Assembly: GCA_019751945.1 (NCBI GenBank) | Contig: JAIEMT010000016.1 | Span: 62,001 to 126,000 of the forward strand | Reading direction: 5' to 3' | Origin: a bacterium | Lineage (GTDB): Bacteria; Bdellovibrionota; UBA1018 | DNA length: 64,000 nucleotides | In this document: piece by piece, positions 1-8,299 of the stretch | Numbering within the stretch: the stretch's first letter is position 1 | Layout of the letters: each line of letters starts with the position of its first letter | The notes under the pieces: generated by a model | Told to the model about the DNA's origin: nothing | What the model saw: only the letters and a program-made list of their open reading frames with translations | The model's database searches: none | Translations under genes and position numbers: made by a program

Positions 1-1572
1 TTCCATCTTGGAGCGTTCGACCTTCCCTAGTTTCTTACCGAGAATGCTTGCGAGCTTTTCAGCCACTTGCGGGCTTGAAATCACAAAGGTCAGGCTCGCC
101 GTGTTGTCGGTAATTTGAGTAAAGGGCGTGCTGCTCGCAGACGCACCGATTTGAGTTTGAATCAGATCCACCACTGTGTCTTTCGGAATGGACTCTGAGA
201 GATCCTTCACGAAATTGAGCGGCGTTTTTGGGTTCGGGCCTAGGAGGCGGGCCAATTCCCGTTGGCGCGTGAGTTCCTTATTTATGGTGGTGCGGAGCTT
301 GTCGATATCCGAAAGATAGGTGCGAACGGCGCCAGAAGAAATCTGGCCGAAGAACCCTTTCAGCGCCTTCTCGACCTGCGTGTCGGTTTCTTGAATTCGA
401 GATTTATAGACGCTGCTTTGAATCATCAAGCTGAGTGCGAGCGAAAAAGTCACTACTCCGGCTGCAGTGAGCGGAGCTCGAAGTGCCTTGAGATCCATCT
501 GCTTGGATTTGGTTCGCTTCAAGAACCCACCCTTGCGTAAGTTGATCGAGGTGGATCGTTCGCTTCCTGCAAGGCAGAGTCCAACGGAAGCAGCCAGAAC
601 GAAGTTCGCGTCAGTCAGTTCCGAGTAGCGAACTCCCGCCGCTGAAAGGGAGCTGAGGGGATGCAGGAGTTGAGTGGGAAGTTGAAGTTCTTCTTCAATC
701 ACCTGTGCCAAGCCAGGGAGTAACGAAGTTCCCCCGCCTAAGTAGATAGCGCTCAAGTTGTCCTGGGTTTGATTCTTACAGGTCAGACGCGCTTGTTTCA
801 GATGCCAGAGCAATTCTGAAAGGGGTTCCAATAAGGTAGCTGAAAACTGCACTTGTTCAGCCGTGGCTTGCTCGCGCTGAGATTGGGGAATGACGAAGCC
901 GTGCGCTGTTTTGGTCACTTCCGCTTGGTCGATGGGTACGCTGTACTTTTGTCCGAGGGCCAAAGTGACGTCGCGACCGCCCCAAAGCACTTGGCGGCAC
1001 ATCACCGGAATACCCTTTTTGTGAATGTAGAAGGTGGTGTGTTCGTGACCAATCTGAACGAAGAGCACCGGCTTTTCCTGCGTCGGAGCGCTGATAATTT
1101 TGTTGAAGAGGGTGCGGTACGCCCACGCTTCGGTCGTGATCATGTCCGGATCGATTCCGGCCGCAGTGCAAACGGCGAAAAGTTCCTCGATGTATTTTCC
1201 TAGCGTAGCGGTGGCGTGAACCTGGCTGGTTTGTCCGGCAGTAGAAAGAACGGAGTAGTCGAAGGCCGCATCATCGAGGGAAAACGGCAGGTCATCTTCG
1301 AGTTCAAAACCAATGCTGGCTTGGATTTTCTTTTTGTCGCGAGTGGGAAGCGCCAGATTGCGGAAAGTCATTTTTCCCGCAGGCAAGCAGAGGGCGACTT
1401 TGTCGGGAGTTCGAGGAAGCGCTGCCAGCAGAGTCTTTAAGGCTTCCGCATGAGTTCCACCGGTGGGAACCTTTTGTTCGTAATAATCTCGAATTTCGTA
1501 GCGCCCGAAGGAAGAGTCAAAATCCACTGCTTTGACGCTGGTGCTTCCTAAGTCGATTCCTAAGATTCGCAT
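1..1572 (-). CDS. gspL: T2SS inner-membrane platform protein GspL (partial)
   Basis: GspL links the cytoplasmic ATPase GspE to the inner-membrane platform of the type II secretion system. The frame opens with ATG at 1572 and stays open through 524 codons to the left edge, so the C-terminus is missing. The N-terminus (MRILGIDLGSTSVKAVDF) is the phosphate-1 motif of the actin-like ATPase fold used by GspL/PilM. One hydrophobic segment lies near residues 367-385, followed by a periplasmic part with a coiled-coil-like stretch and a ferredoxin-like region. It begins 10 nt after the gspK stop and is the last T2SS gene in view; gspM would be expected next, outside the window. PilM is the alternative, but the gene order and the fused TM/periplasmic part favour GspL. 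Confidence 0.88.
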   Translation of the reverse strand, partial: MRILGIDLGSTSVKAVDFDSSFGRYEIRDYYEQKVPTGGTHAEALKTLLAALPRTPDKVALCLPAGKMTFRNLALPTRDKKKIQASIGFELEDDLPFSLDDAAFDYSVLSTAGQTSQVHATATLGKYIEELFAVCTAAGIDPDMITTEAWAYRTLFNKIISAPTQEKPVLFVQIGHEHTTFYIHKKGIPVMCRQVLWGGRDVTLALGQKYSVPIDQAEVTKTAHGFVIPQSQREQATAEQVQFSATLLEPLSELLWHLKQARLTCKNQTQDNLSAIYLGGGTSLLPGLAQVIEEELQLPTQLLHPLSSLSAAGVRYSELTDANFVLAASVGLCLAGSERSTSINLRKGGFLKRTKSKQMDLKALRAPLTAAGVVTFSLALSLMIQSSVYKSRIQETDTQVEKALKGFFGQISSGAVRTYLSDIDKLRTTINKELTRQRELARLLGPNPKTPLNFVKDLSESIPKDTVVDLIQTQIGASASSTPFTQITDNTASLTFVISSPQVAEKLASILGKKLGKVERSKME

Positions 1573-1582
1573 AGAGTCTCCA

Positions 1583-2938
1583 TCATAGCATCCGCATGTA
1601 AGTAATTTTCAGCCCCGGGCTGTTTTTTTTCGGCTCCAGGGGGTTGGTGTTCGAAGTGATAGGCGTAGGGGTTGGAACCGGTGTCGGGTTCGTTCCCGGC
1701 TGAGGATTTCCACCGCTGCCGGGGTTCGGGTTTGCCGATTCCTCGAAGTTCACCCACGCTTCGATCAGGCGAGTGGCATTTCCCACCTGGGCCTGAACGG
1801 TCACTTTGAAACTGGTTTCTTCCACGATAAAAACGATTCCGCGCTTCTTTAAATTCTCTTTATAGGTGTTGATCTCTGACGAGCTGTTGTGAAAGCTGGC
1901 CACGTTTTGTTGGAGGTATTTGAAAAAGTTTTCTGTTTCCTTGAAAAGGTTGTCCTGATCCGTGGCATCCCTGAATTTGAAGAAGAGGTCGGCCTCGTCT
2001 TTCGTCATTCCAGTGACGAGCGCCATTAATGTCACTTTATTCACTTTGTTGACGTTGATCCCGGAGGTGGGGAGCACCGTTAAGTTGGGTGAGAAGAGAT
2101 CGTAAAGCTTGTCGTCCATTTTCGGAATCATGTGAAGTTCGCTGAGCGAGTAGAAGGGCGCTTTCTTGGGCTTGTAGTCGATAGCCGCTCCACTGGGGCG
2201 AGCTTGGTACGTCCGATCGACCCACGCGATAATATTGTCGACGAGCTCCTCAATTCGAAAGTCTCGGTACTCCACTGCAAAGTCCTGGTCCGTTTCAAAT
2301 CGGTTCTTCATGATGTCGGAAAGGAACTGACCTAAGCTCTCTTGCTGGGCCTTGGGATCTGAGGATGCCGAAGGGCTAGGGGTGGGTGCGGGAGTCGGAT
2401 TAGGATTGGGATTGGTGCCGGGTGCGGGAGGGGGTGGAGGCTGTGCCGGCACGTAAGCCTGAAGAAGCGAGTTCAGATTGTACTTCGAAGACTCAGAATC
2501 AATATTGGCTGTGAATTTTCCAGGTAGGCCGGATTCTTTCTGAAATTTTTTCAGAGAATCTTTTTGAGTCATCGTCATGCCGGGCAGTTCTGGGAACGGG
2601 TAGATAAATGGGAAGCTCCAAATCTTGTCGAGCATTCCAGGCGTGATTCCCATGGCGGCACCGACTGCTGCTCCAGCGCCTCCGCCCTGTCCCATCATTC
2701 CTTTGGCCGACTTGTAAGCTTTCAAACGCAGGAGCGAAATTTTGAGAGCACTCTTTGCGACATAGTGCGCACGGATTTGGTCGAGGCCATCGTAAGCAAG
2801 GCGCGAGTTCACCTGAGTGACGTAAGTAAATTCCGTGACGAGCACGGCGAGCATGGTCATCGCTGCAATCACTAAGAAGAGTGCAATGCCTGAAGATTCG
2901 CCAGACTCATTCATCGGGGGTTTCTTAGGAGCTGGCAT
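1583..2938 (-). CDS. gspK: T2SS minor pseudopilin GspK
   Basis: GspK caps the pseudopilus tip together with GspI and GspJ. The prepilin-type N-terminus reads SSG|IALFLVIAAMTML. As is usual for GspK, the conserved Glu at position 5 of the mature protein is absent (Phe here). The body has the large alpha-helical region of the family (451 aa in all). Two low-complexity Pro/Asn/Thr-rich segments stand out: one near residues 163-190 (PPPPPAPGTNPNPNPTP) and one near 410-440 (NPNPGSGGNPQPG, TPVPTPTP). The gene overlaps gspJ by 14 nt and precedes gspL by 10 nt, as expected for translational coupling. Confidence 0.93.
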   Translation of the reverse strand: MPAPKKPPMNESGESSGIALFLVIAAMTMLAVLVTEFTYVTQVNSRLAYDGLDQIRAHYVAKSALKISLLRLKAYKSAKGMMGQGGGAGAAVGAAMGITPGMLDKIWSFPFIYPFPELPGMTMTQKDSLKKFQKESGLPGKFTANIDSESSKYNLNSLLQAYVPAQPPPPPAPGTNPNPNPTPAPTPSPSASSDPKAQQESLGQFLSDIMKNRFETDQDFAVEYRDFRIEELVDNIIAWVDRTYQARPSGAAIDYKPKKAPFYSLSELHMIPKMDDKLYDLFSPNLTVLPTSGINVNKVNKVTLMALVTGMTKDEADLFFKFRDATDQDNLFKETENFFKYLQQNVASFHNSSSEINTYKENLKKRGIVFIVEETSFKVTVQAQVGNATRLIEAWVNFEESANPNPGSGGNPQPGTNPTPVPTPTPITSNTNPLEPKKNSPGLKITYMRML

Positions 2939-3788
2939 CGATCCCCCAAAGTGGAATCTCTGGTTTCATCCAGTAGGTTCCTTCAAACATCAATTGGTCG
3001 GTGCCTTTGACTTCTAATATGACCTGAATCACTTCAGGAAAGGTCGGGAGTGTGGCCTTAAAATCACCGCGTTCACTGTCCCAGCTTTCGACGCAGAACT
3101 CTTGCTTCTGCCGACAATATTTGAATTGAATCTTCGTGATGCCGCGGAGGAGCGGATAACTTCGAATGTTTTCTTTTCTTCCGTCGTCGTCTTCAAAGGC
3201 GTGAGTGTTGTAGGACTTCACCAGCATCTTTGCGCCCTGTAGGTCCGGATTCGACCGATCGTCTTCCAAAGTGTAGGTCACCTTAGAAAACTCGGACTCT
3301 GGTGCCTCTTTATAGATGCGCATGTTGGAAATCGTAACGAAGCTCATTTTATCGACAGAGCCTTGAAAGCGGGAGGGCTTGAGACCTGTTTTGTCGACTG
3401 GAATTCCCCAGAAGTCGTTGACCCGCCCATCGTCGCTGGAAAGTAGCGCCTGAAAGTCTGCATCGACGGGTTGAGCGGGCTGAGTTCCTGGAACCGGGGG
3501 GGGGGCATTGGGATCGGTCGCGGTTTTTTTATCCGGAGGCAGGCTCATTTGAGGGGAATAGAGAAGTGTCAGATCTCGGTTCAAAATTCCCATGGCTAAG
3601 CGAATCTCATTATAAAATTCGCCTTGGGTTTTCAGGCGATCGCGCAAGCGAAACGTGCTGTTGATGGCCTTCGAGATGCTGATGGTAATGAGGACGAGCA
3701 AGAAGATCGAAATCAAGATTTCGATCAACGTAAAACCCTCGGTTCCGCCTTCGCGGAGATTATTGCTGTTCAGCCGGCGAAAGTTCAT
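2925..3788 (-). CDS. gspJ: T2SS minor pseudopilin GspJ
   Basis: Minor pseudopilin of the tip complex. The prepilin motif EGFTLIEILIS near residue 18 has the conserved Glu5, followed by a hydrophobic helix (IFLLVLITISISKAI). The 287-aa length is somewhat above the typical 200-230 aa, partly because of a Pro-rich stretch (NAPPPVPGTQPAQPV) near residue 93. The 5' end overlaps gspI by 29 nt and the 3' end overlaps gspK by 14 nt. Assignment to J rather than H or I rests on order and size; the prepilin motif itself is certain. Confidence 0.9.
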   Translation of the reverse strand: MNFRRLNSNNLREGGTEGFTLIEILISIFLLVLITISISKAINSTFRLRDRLKTQGEFYNEIRLAMGILNRDLTLLYSPQMSLPPDKKTATDPNAPPPVPGTQPAQPVDADFQALLSSDDGRVNDFWGIPVDKTGLKPSRFQGSVDKMSFVTISNMRIYKEAPESEFSKVTYTLEDDRSNPDLQGAKMLVKSYNTHAFEDDDGRKENIRSYPLLRGITKIQFKYCRQKQEFCVESWDSERGDFKATLPTFPEVIQVILEVKGTDQLMFEGTYWMKPEIPLWGIDASS

Positions 3789-4278
3789 GGTTTAAGTTCA
3801 CCCAGTAAGTCGTAATTGCAAAACTCTGTTCCTTGTCCGCACGCTTCCAAGAAATAGTGACGGTGATTTCTCGAATCGCTTTTGAGAGAAAAGTTGTAAT
3901 GAGGCGTGTGATTTTATTGATGCCTTCGGTCTCCCCGCCATCGGGACTTGCGGGAAGTTCTAAGCTCGGGAATTCCACTTCCTTGATTTTTCGCGTCCAC
4001 TTGTATTCTTGATAAGGAGCGGCGTATTCGCCCGAATCTTCCGTCTTAATTTCTTCGAAGGTTTTGCCTTCAACCAGCTGCTCGGTCTCAATCATGGTTT
4101 TCTCTACGAGCATGCCGACGATGTTGGCGTTCTTCCCTTTGATCGTGGTGGTGATGCTGGAAGATTGCACCATCATGATGGCAGCAAAAGCCACGAGCAT
4201 GATGGAAACGGCAATCATCGTTTCCAAGAGAGTGAAGCCTTCGTTCGAATGGAGGAGGGAGGGCTTACTTCGGTCCAT
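3760..4278 (-). CDS. gspI: T2SS minor pseudopilin GspI
   Basis: Minor pseudopilin. The prepilin motif EGFTLLETMIAVSIM has Glu5. I chose the ATG at 4278 (MDRSKPSLLHSNEGF) over an in-frame ATG at 4326: a strong ribosome binding site (GGAGGAGG) sits 4 nt before 4278, this gives a short leader peptide typical of pseudopilins, and the overlap with gspH falls to 14 nt, the same as between gspJ and gspK. The C-terminal half has alternating beta-type sequence (REITVTISWKRADKEQSFAITTYW), as in GspI. Confidence 0.88.
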   Translation of the reverse strand: MDRSKPSLLHSNEGFTLLETMIAVSIMLVAFAAIMMVQSSSITTTIKGKNANIVGMLVEKTMIETEQLVEGKTFEEIKTEDSGEYAAPYQEYKWTRKIKEVEFPSLELPASPDGGETEGINKITRLITTFLSKAIREITVTISWKRADKEQSFAITTYWVNLNHELSPAEQQ

Positions 4279-4882
4279 AGGCCTCCTCCGGTCCGACGTA
4301 ACGTTGAAAGACTTGGGTTCTTCCAAGTAAGGGCGAAATCACCAAAGTCATTTTGTGATCAGCATTATCTTTTAAGTGAATGATGGTTTGTTCCGTCATT
4401 CCGTGTGGAAAGAAGTGAGTGTAAGCGATGCCGTTTTTAACGGGCTCCTTGCCTTGTTCCGTGATGATGTCTTCGAATTCCACACCGCGAGGTAGGGCGT
4501 TCTTTTTTCGATTGATAGTTTTATCGAGAGAGAAAACCGAGGCAGGCTTTTTTTCGCTCAGAGATGCGAATTTTTTCCGGATCTCTTCTTTTTCTAAAGA
4601 TTCATTCGTGTCCAGAAGAACGGTGGCCGGGCCACGCTCAGCCCAATATTCGCCATTTTTAAAGTCATAGACCAGGCGATGAACTTTTCCGAGCATGACA
4701 GCTCCGTTGTAGGCTTCCTTGACTGTGGAAGCCATTTCTCGAGCCGTCGAATTGAGTGAGATTTTTGTATAGCTGTTGATTTGAGGAATAGCGATGACGG
4801 TGATCATCCCGATGAGGGCAACTACAACGACCATTTCGATCAATGAGAAGCCCTTTTCGGGATGATCGACCACCAGTTTCAT
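4265..4882 (-). CDS. gspH: T2SS minor pseudopilin GspH
   Basis: Minor pseudopilin bridging the tip complex and the GspG filament. A short leader is followed by KGFSLIEMVVVVALIGM with Glu5 and a hydrophobic helix. At 205 aa it fits GspH. It starts 3 nt after the gspG stop and overlaps gspI by 14 nt. The segment AREMASTVKEAYNGAVMLGKVHRLVYDF resembles the GspH pattern that follows the pilin helix (split here: AREMASTVKEAY, then NGAVMLGKVHRLVYDF). Confidence 0.9.
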   Translation of the reverse strand: MKLVVDHPEKGFSLIEMVVVVALIGMITVIAIPQINSYTKISLNSTAREMASTVKEAYNGAVMLGKVHRLVYDFKNGEYWAERGPATVLLDTNESLEKEEIRKKFASLSEKKPASVFSLDKTINRKKNALPRGVEFEDIITEQGKEPVKNGIAYTHFFPHGMTEQTIIHLKDNADHKMTLVISPLLGRTQVFQRYVGPEEAYGPK

Positions 4883-4885
4883 TCA

Positions 4886-5332
4886 TTACTCCAAAGCGTC
4901 CGAACGGATGTCGGCGTTATTGCCTTCACCACCAGCGCGGTTATCCGCGCCGAGCGAGATGATGACGTACTTCTGTCCGTCCGATTCGAAATTGAATTCG
5001 TTTCCCCAAGCATCTTTGGGAAGTTTTCCGGAGGAAATATAGCCCTTCGGATCGTAAGCCTTACACTCCGGCGGCATTTGCGGTTTGGTGACCAATGCCT
5101 GCAAACCCTGCTCGGTGGAAGGATAGAATCCGCACTCGCGATTGAAGTCATCCAACACGACGCCAAGCTGGCGCATCTGGATCTTCGTGCTATCGATCTT
5201 TGCTTTGTTGAATCGGTTCATGATTTGCAGCCCCGCGAAGGTGGCCACGAAGCCGATCAAGGTGATCACGATGACCATTTCGATCAAGGTGAACCCTTCT
5301 TCTTTACGTTCTGTATTACTAAGTACGGACAT
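4886..5332 (-). CDS. gspG: T2SS major pseudopilin GspG
   Basis: Major subunit of the pseudopilus. Prepilin motif EGFTLIEMVIVITLIGF with Glu5. The C-terminal domain has family landmarks: YPSTEQGLQALVTKP, then DAWGNEFNF and a Ca2+-loop-like region near GADNRAGGEGNNADI. At 148 aa it has the usual length. A strong ribosome binding site (AGGAG, 7-8 nt before the ATG) fits the need for many copies relative to the minor pseudopilins. It lies 12 nt after gspF. Confidence 0.96.
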   Translation of the reverse strand: MSVLSNTERKEEGFTLIEMVIVITLIGFVATFAGLQIMNRFNKAKIDSTKIQMRQLGVVLDDFNRECGFYPSTEQGLQALVTKPQMPPECKAYDPKGYISSGKLPKDAWGNEFNFESDGQKYVIISLGADNRAGGEGNNADIRSDALE

Positions 5333-5344
5333 TTTATTTCTCCT

Positions 5345-6565
5345 TTATTTAATATCACTCATGTCTAGTAGCGGTACGAAGATTGCGATGACAATAAATC
5401 CCACGATGATGCCCATGAAAATGATCATCATCGGTTCCAGAAGGGACGTCATGCGTTCGATCCTGGCGTTGACCTGCTCTTCGATCACTTCCGCCACGTT
5501 CGAGAGCATGTCGGGGAGTTCCCCGGTCTTCTCCCCAATGGTGATCATATGAATCACCATCGGAGGGAATTCTCCGCTCTTCTTGAGCGGATCCGCAATC
5601 GATTGCCCTTCTGTAATATTTTCGCGAGCATTTTGAATCGCATTGGCGATCGGTATGCTTTCCACAAGGTTTTTTGAAATGGCCATGGCCGAAAGAATCG
5701 GCACACCGCTGCCTAAGAGCGTCGCCATTGTGCCTGAAAAGCGAGTCATAGCAATGAGTCGAATGAGCGGGCCAAAGAGGGGAGCGCGCAGCTTGAAGGC
5801 ATCCCACTTGGGCCGACCTACAGCCGATTTGATGTAGCTTCTGAAAGAGCTGAGGCCAATGATCGTGGCGGCCAATAAGATGTACCAATAGTTGATGACG
5901 AAGTCGCTCGTGTTCATGAGCATCTTGGTCATGGGCGGAATGGGTTTGTTCATCGACTCAAAGACTTTGGCGAGCTGGGGAATGACGAAGGCAAAGATGG
6001 CAATCAACAGAATGCCTGCAATGCCCATCATTAATACCGGATAAGTCATCCCGCTGATCACTTTGCCACGCAGGCGCATCTGGGCTTCCTTCAGTTCCGC
6101 CAGGCGAAGCATGACGAGTCCCAGGGTACCGGAGCTTTCACCCGCTTCCACCATGTTCACAAAAATGTTGTCGAAGGCCTTCGGGTGCTTCACCAACGCC
6201 TTTGCCAAGCTCGACCCTTCGTTCACATCTTGGCGGACCTGAGCAAGAATCACCTTCAGTGTGGGCTTTTCCATCTGCTCCACCAAAGCATTCAGTGCTT
6301 CAACGAGGGGAATATTGGCTTTAATGAGGCTAGCCAACTGGCGGGTCATCATGGCGACGTCTTGTTGGCTCACTCTTCCAGAAAGAAAGGGAACGCCGCC
6401 GGCAGCCGCGCCCGGCTTAGCCGCGTTCTTTTCATGGATGCCCGTGACCGTCAGACCTTGCTTCTTGAGCTTGAGGCGCGCAGCTTTAGAGTTCTCCGCT
6501 TCGACCAAGCCGCGGCGACTCTTGCCATCCATTGAAAGTGCATCGTACTCAAAAATCGGAGCCAT
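5345..6565 (-). CDS. gspF: T2SS inner-membrane platform protein GspF
   Basis: Polytopic core of the inner-membrane platform. The 406-aa protein starts MAPIFEYDALSMDGK, the usual GspF/PilC opening. It has two T2SSF repeats (about residues 68-190 and 270-395), each followed by hydrophobic segments (near 170-190, 220-245 and 375-400). It is flanked by gspE (3 nt away) and gspG, so GspF rather than PilC is indicated. Confidence 0.96.
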   Translation of the reverse strand: MAPIFEYDALSMDGKSRRGLVEAENSKAARLKLKKQGLTVTGIHEKNAAKPGAAAGGVPFLSGRVSQQDVAMMTRQLASLIKANIPLVEALNALVEQMEKPTLKVILAQVRQDVNEGSSLAKALVKHPKAFDNIFVNMVEAGESSGTLGLVMLRLAELKEAQMRLRGKVISGMTYPVLMMGIAGILLIAIFAFVIPQLAKVFESMNKPIPPMTKMLMNTSDFVINYWYILLAATIIGLSSFRSYIKSAVGRPKWDAFKLRAPLFGPLIRLIAMTRFSGTMATLLGSGVPILSAMAISKNLVESIPIANAIQNARENITEGQSIADPLKKSGEFPPMVIHMITIGEKTGELPDMLSNVAEVIEEQVNARIERMTSLLEPMMIIFMGIIVGFIVIAIFVPLLDMSDIK

Positions 6566-6568
6566 TCA

Positions 6569-8299
6569 TTACACCTCGGCGTGTGTCGCCCTCATCAGTT
6601 CGTCGATCGTTGTAGCGCCGGAAAGAACTTTGGCCACGCCGTCTTCACGTAAGGTGGTCATTCCAGCTGCGATCGCCGTTTTCTTGATGGTGTTTGCGTC
6701 CGTGCTCCGCACGATCAAGGTTCGAATTGCATCGTCTACAACTAAGAGTTCGTGAATGACCGTTCGACCCGAGTAACCGCTTTGCGAACAGCGCGGACAA
6801 CCCTTGGCGCGATAAATAGTAGAACCTGGCGGGATGCGATCCATTGCCAACTCCTGCATTTCAAATTCAGTAGGAGTATGGGGTTCACGGCATTCCTTAC
6901 AAACTTTTCGGATCAGGCGCTGAGCAACAATTCCCAAGAGCGAGCTTGCTACTAGGAAGGGCTCAACCCCCATGTCGATCAAGCGAGTCGCAGCACCCGC
7001 AGCGTCGTTGGTGTGAAGGGTGGAGAGCACCATGTGACCGGTGAGCGAAGCATTGATAGCAATTTCCGCCGTTTCTTTATCACGAATTTCACCGACCATG
7101 ATGATGTCGGGGTTTTGTCGCAAAAAGGCGCGAAGGGCTCGAGCAAAGGTGAGCTCGATCTTCGTGTTCACTTGTACTTGGTTCACTCCGTGAATCTGAT
7201 ACTCGATCGGATCTTCGACAGTCAGGATGTTGCGCTCGGGGCTATTCAGTTTCACTAAGCACGCAGAAAGCGTGGTCGATTTACCGCTACCCGTAGGACC
7301 GGTCACCAGAATGATGCCGTATTTCCGGAAGATGAGCTTCTCAATCACCTTGCGGCTGGCTTCCGAAAATCCCAGTTGCTCGAGCTCAAGCACGGTGCTG
7401 GATTGCTCCAAGATACGCATGACGATTCTTTCGCCGAAGTTCGTGGGAACCGTCGAAAGACGAATATCGATATCCTTGCCTGCAATTTTGATCTTAATAC
7501 GACCGTCTTGCGGCAAACGCTTTTCAGCGATGTCCAAGGTGCCCATGACCTTAATACGCGAAGAGATCGCGGCGTGGGCCCGCTTGGGTTGACGAATGAC
7601 ATCGTAAAGCACCCCGTCGATGCGATAGCGTACGACAAACTCGCGCTCAAACGGTTCAATGTGAATATCGGAAGCCTTTTCTTTCACCGCACGGAAGATG
7701 AGCGAGTTCACGAATTTAATGACCGGAGCGTCGTGTTCGGTGGCTTCTAGAATGTCGATCGGGCCTTCGAGATCGTAGGTTTCATCGAACTCGCCTTCGA
7801 TTTTGCCGACAAGGTTGGCTGTGCCGCGCTCGTATACTTTATTGATGGCGTCGGCGAGCCGCATGCTGGTGCTGACTACTACTTTGATGGGCTTTCCGGT
7901 AAGAACTTGCAAGTCATCGAAGATGGCTTCGTGAAAGGGGTCAGAAGTCGCAACGACCAGAACTTCACCCTTCGCAGTTTGCTCTACCTTAATCGGTAGA
8001 ACCTCTCTCGACTTGGCGTAGTTGATCGAGATTCCTTCCACGAGCTTCGGGTCAATTTCGTTCGGCTTCAGATCGTCGATGAACGGAAGACCGATCTGAA
8101 TACAGATGGCACGCATGATTTCATGCGGAGCCACGAAATTCTTTTTCACCAGAACTTCGCCGAGAAGGCCGCCTTCGGTTTTCTGGATCAGCAACGCTTC
8201 ATCCAGCTGTTGCTGGGTGAGCGAAGTATGCTTCATCAGGATTTCCCCGAGTTTCGGCTTCTTCGCTTTCGGTGCTGCAGTCGGAGTCATGTTACTCAC
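6569..8299 (-). CDS. gspE: T2SS assembly ATPase GspE
   Basis: Cytoplasmic hexameric ATPase that powers pseudopilus assembly. The N-terminal T2SSE domain covers residues 16-160. Walker A is GPTGSGKS at 334-341, Walker B region IIMVGEIRD near 399-407, with Asp- and His-box sequences between and after them. The tetracysteine zinc element typical of GspE is present (C467, C470, C501, C504). The GTG at 8299 overlaps the gspD stop (GTGA); an ATG three codons later at 8290 is an alternative start. Length (576 aa) is normal. Confidence 0.96.
   Translation of the reverse strand: MSNMTPTAAPKAKKPKLGEILMKHTSLTQQQLDEALLIQKTEGGLLGEVLVKKNFVAPHEIMRAICIQIGLPFIDDLKPNEIDPKLVEGISINYAKSREVLPIKVEQTAKGEVLVVATSDPFHEAIFDDLQVLTGKPIKVVVSTSMRLADAINKVYERGTANLVGKIEGEFDETYDLEGPIDILEATEHDAPVIKFVNSLIFRAVKEKASDIHIEPFEREFVVRYRIDGVLYDVIRQPKRAHAAISSRIKVMGTLDIAEKRLPQDGRIKIKIAGKDIDIRLSTVPTNFGERIVMRILEQSSTVLELEQLGFSEASRKVIEKLIFRKYGIILVTGPTGSGKSTTLSACLVKLNSPERNILTVEDPIEYQIHGVNQVQVNTKIELTFARALRAFLRQNPDIIMVGEIRDKETAEIAINASLTGHMVLSTLHTNDAAGAATRLIDMGVEPFLVASSLLGIVAQRLIRKVCKECREPHTPTEFEMQELAMDRIPPGSTIYRAKGCPRCSQSGYSGRTVIHELLVVDDAIRTLIVRSTDANTIKKTAIAAGMTTLREDGVAKVLSGATTIDELMRATHAEV

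Noticed and set aside
853-1440. Plus-strand open frames inside gspL
   Set aside because: They are shadows of the gspL reading frame, with no signal or family features.
4279-4326. Longer gspI start at 4326
   Set aside because: The ATG at 4278 has a much better ribosome binding site and a normal pseudopilin leader length.
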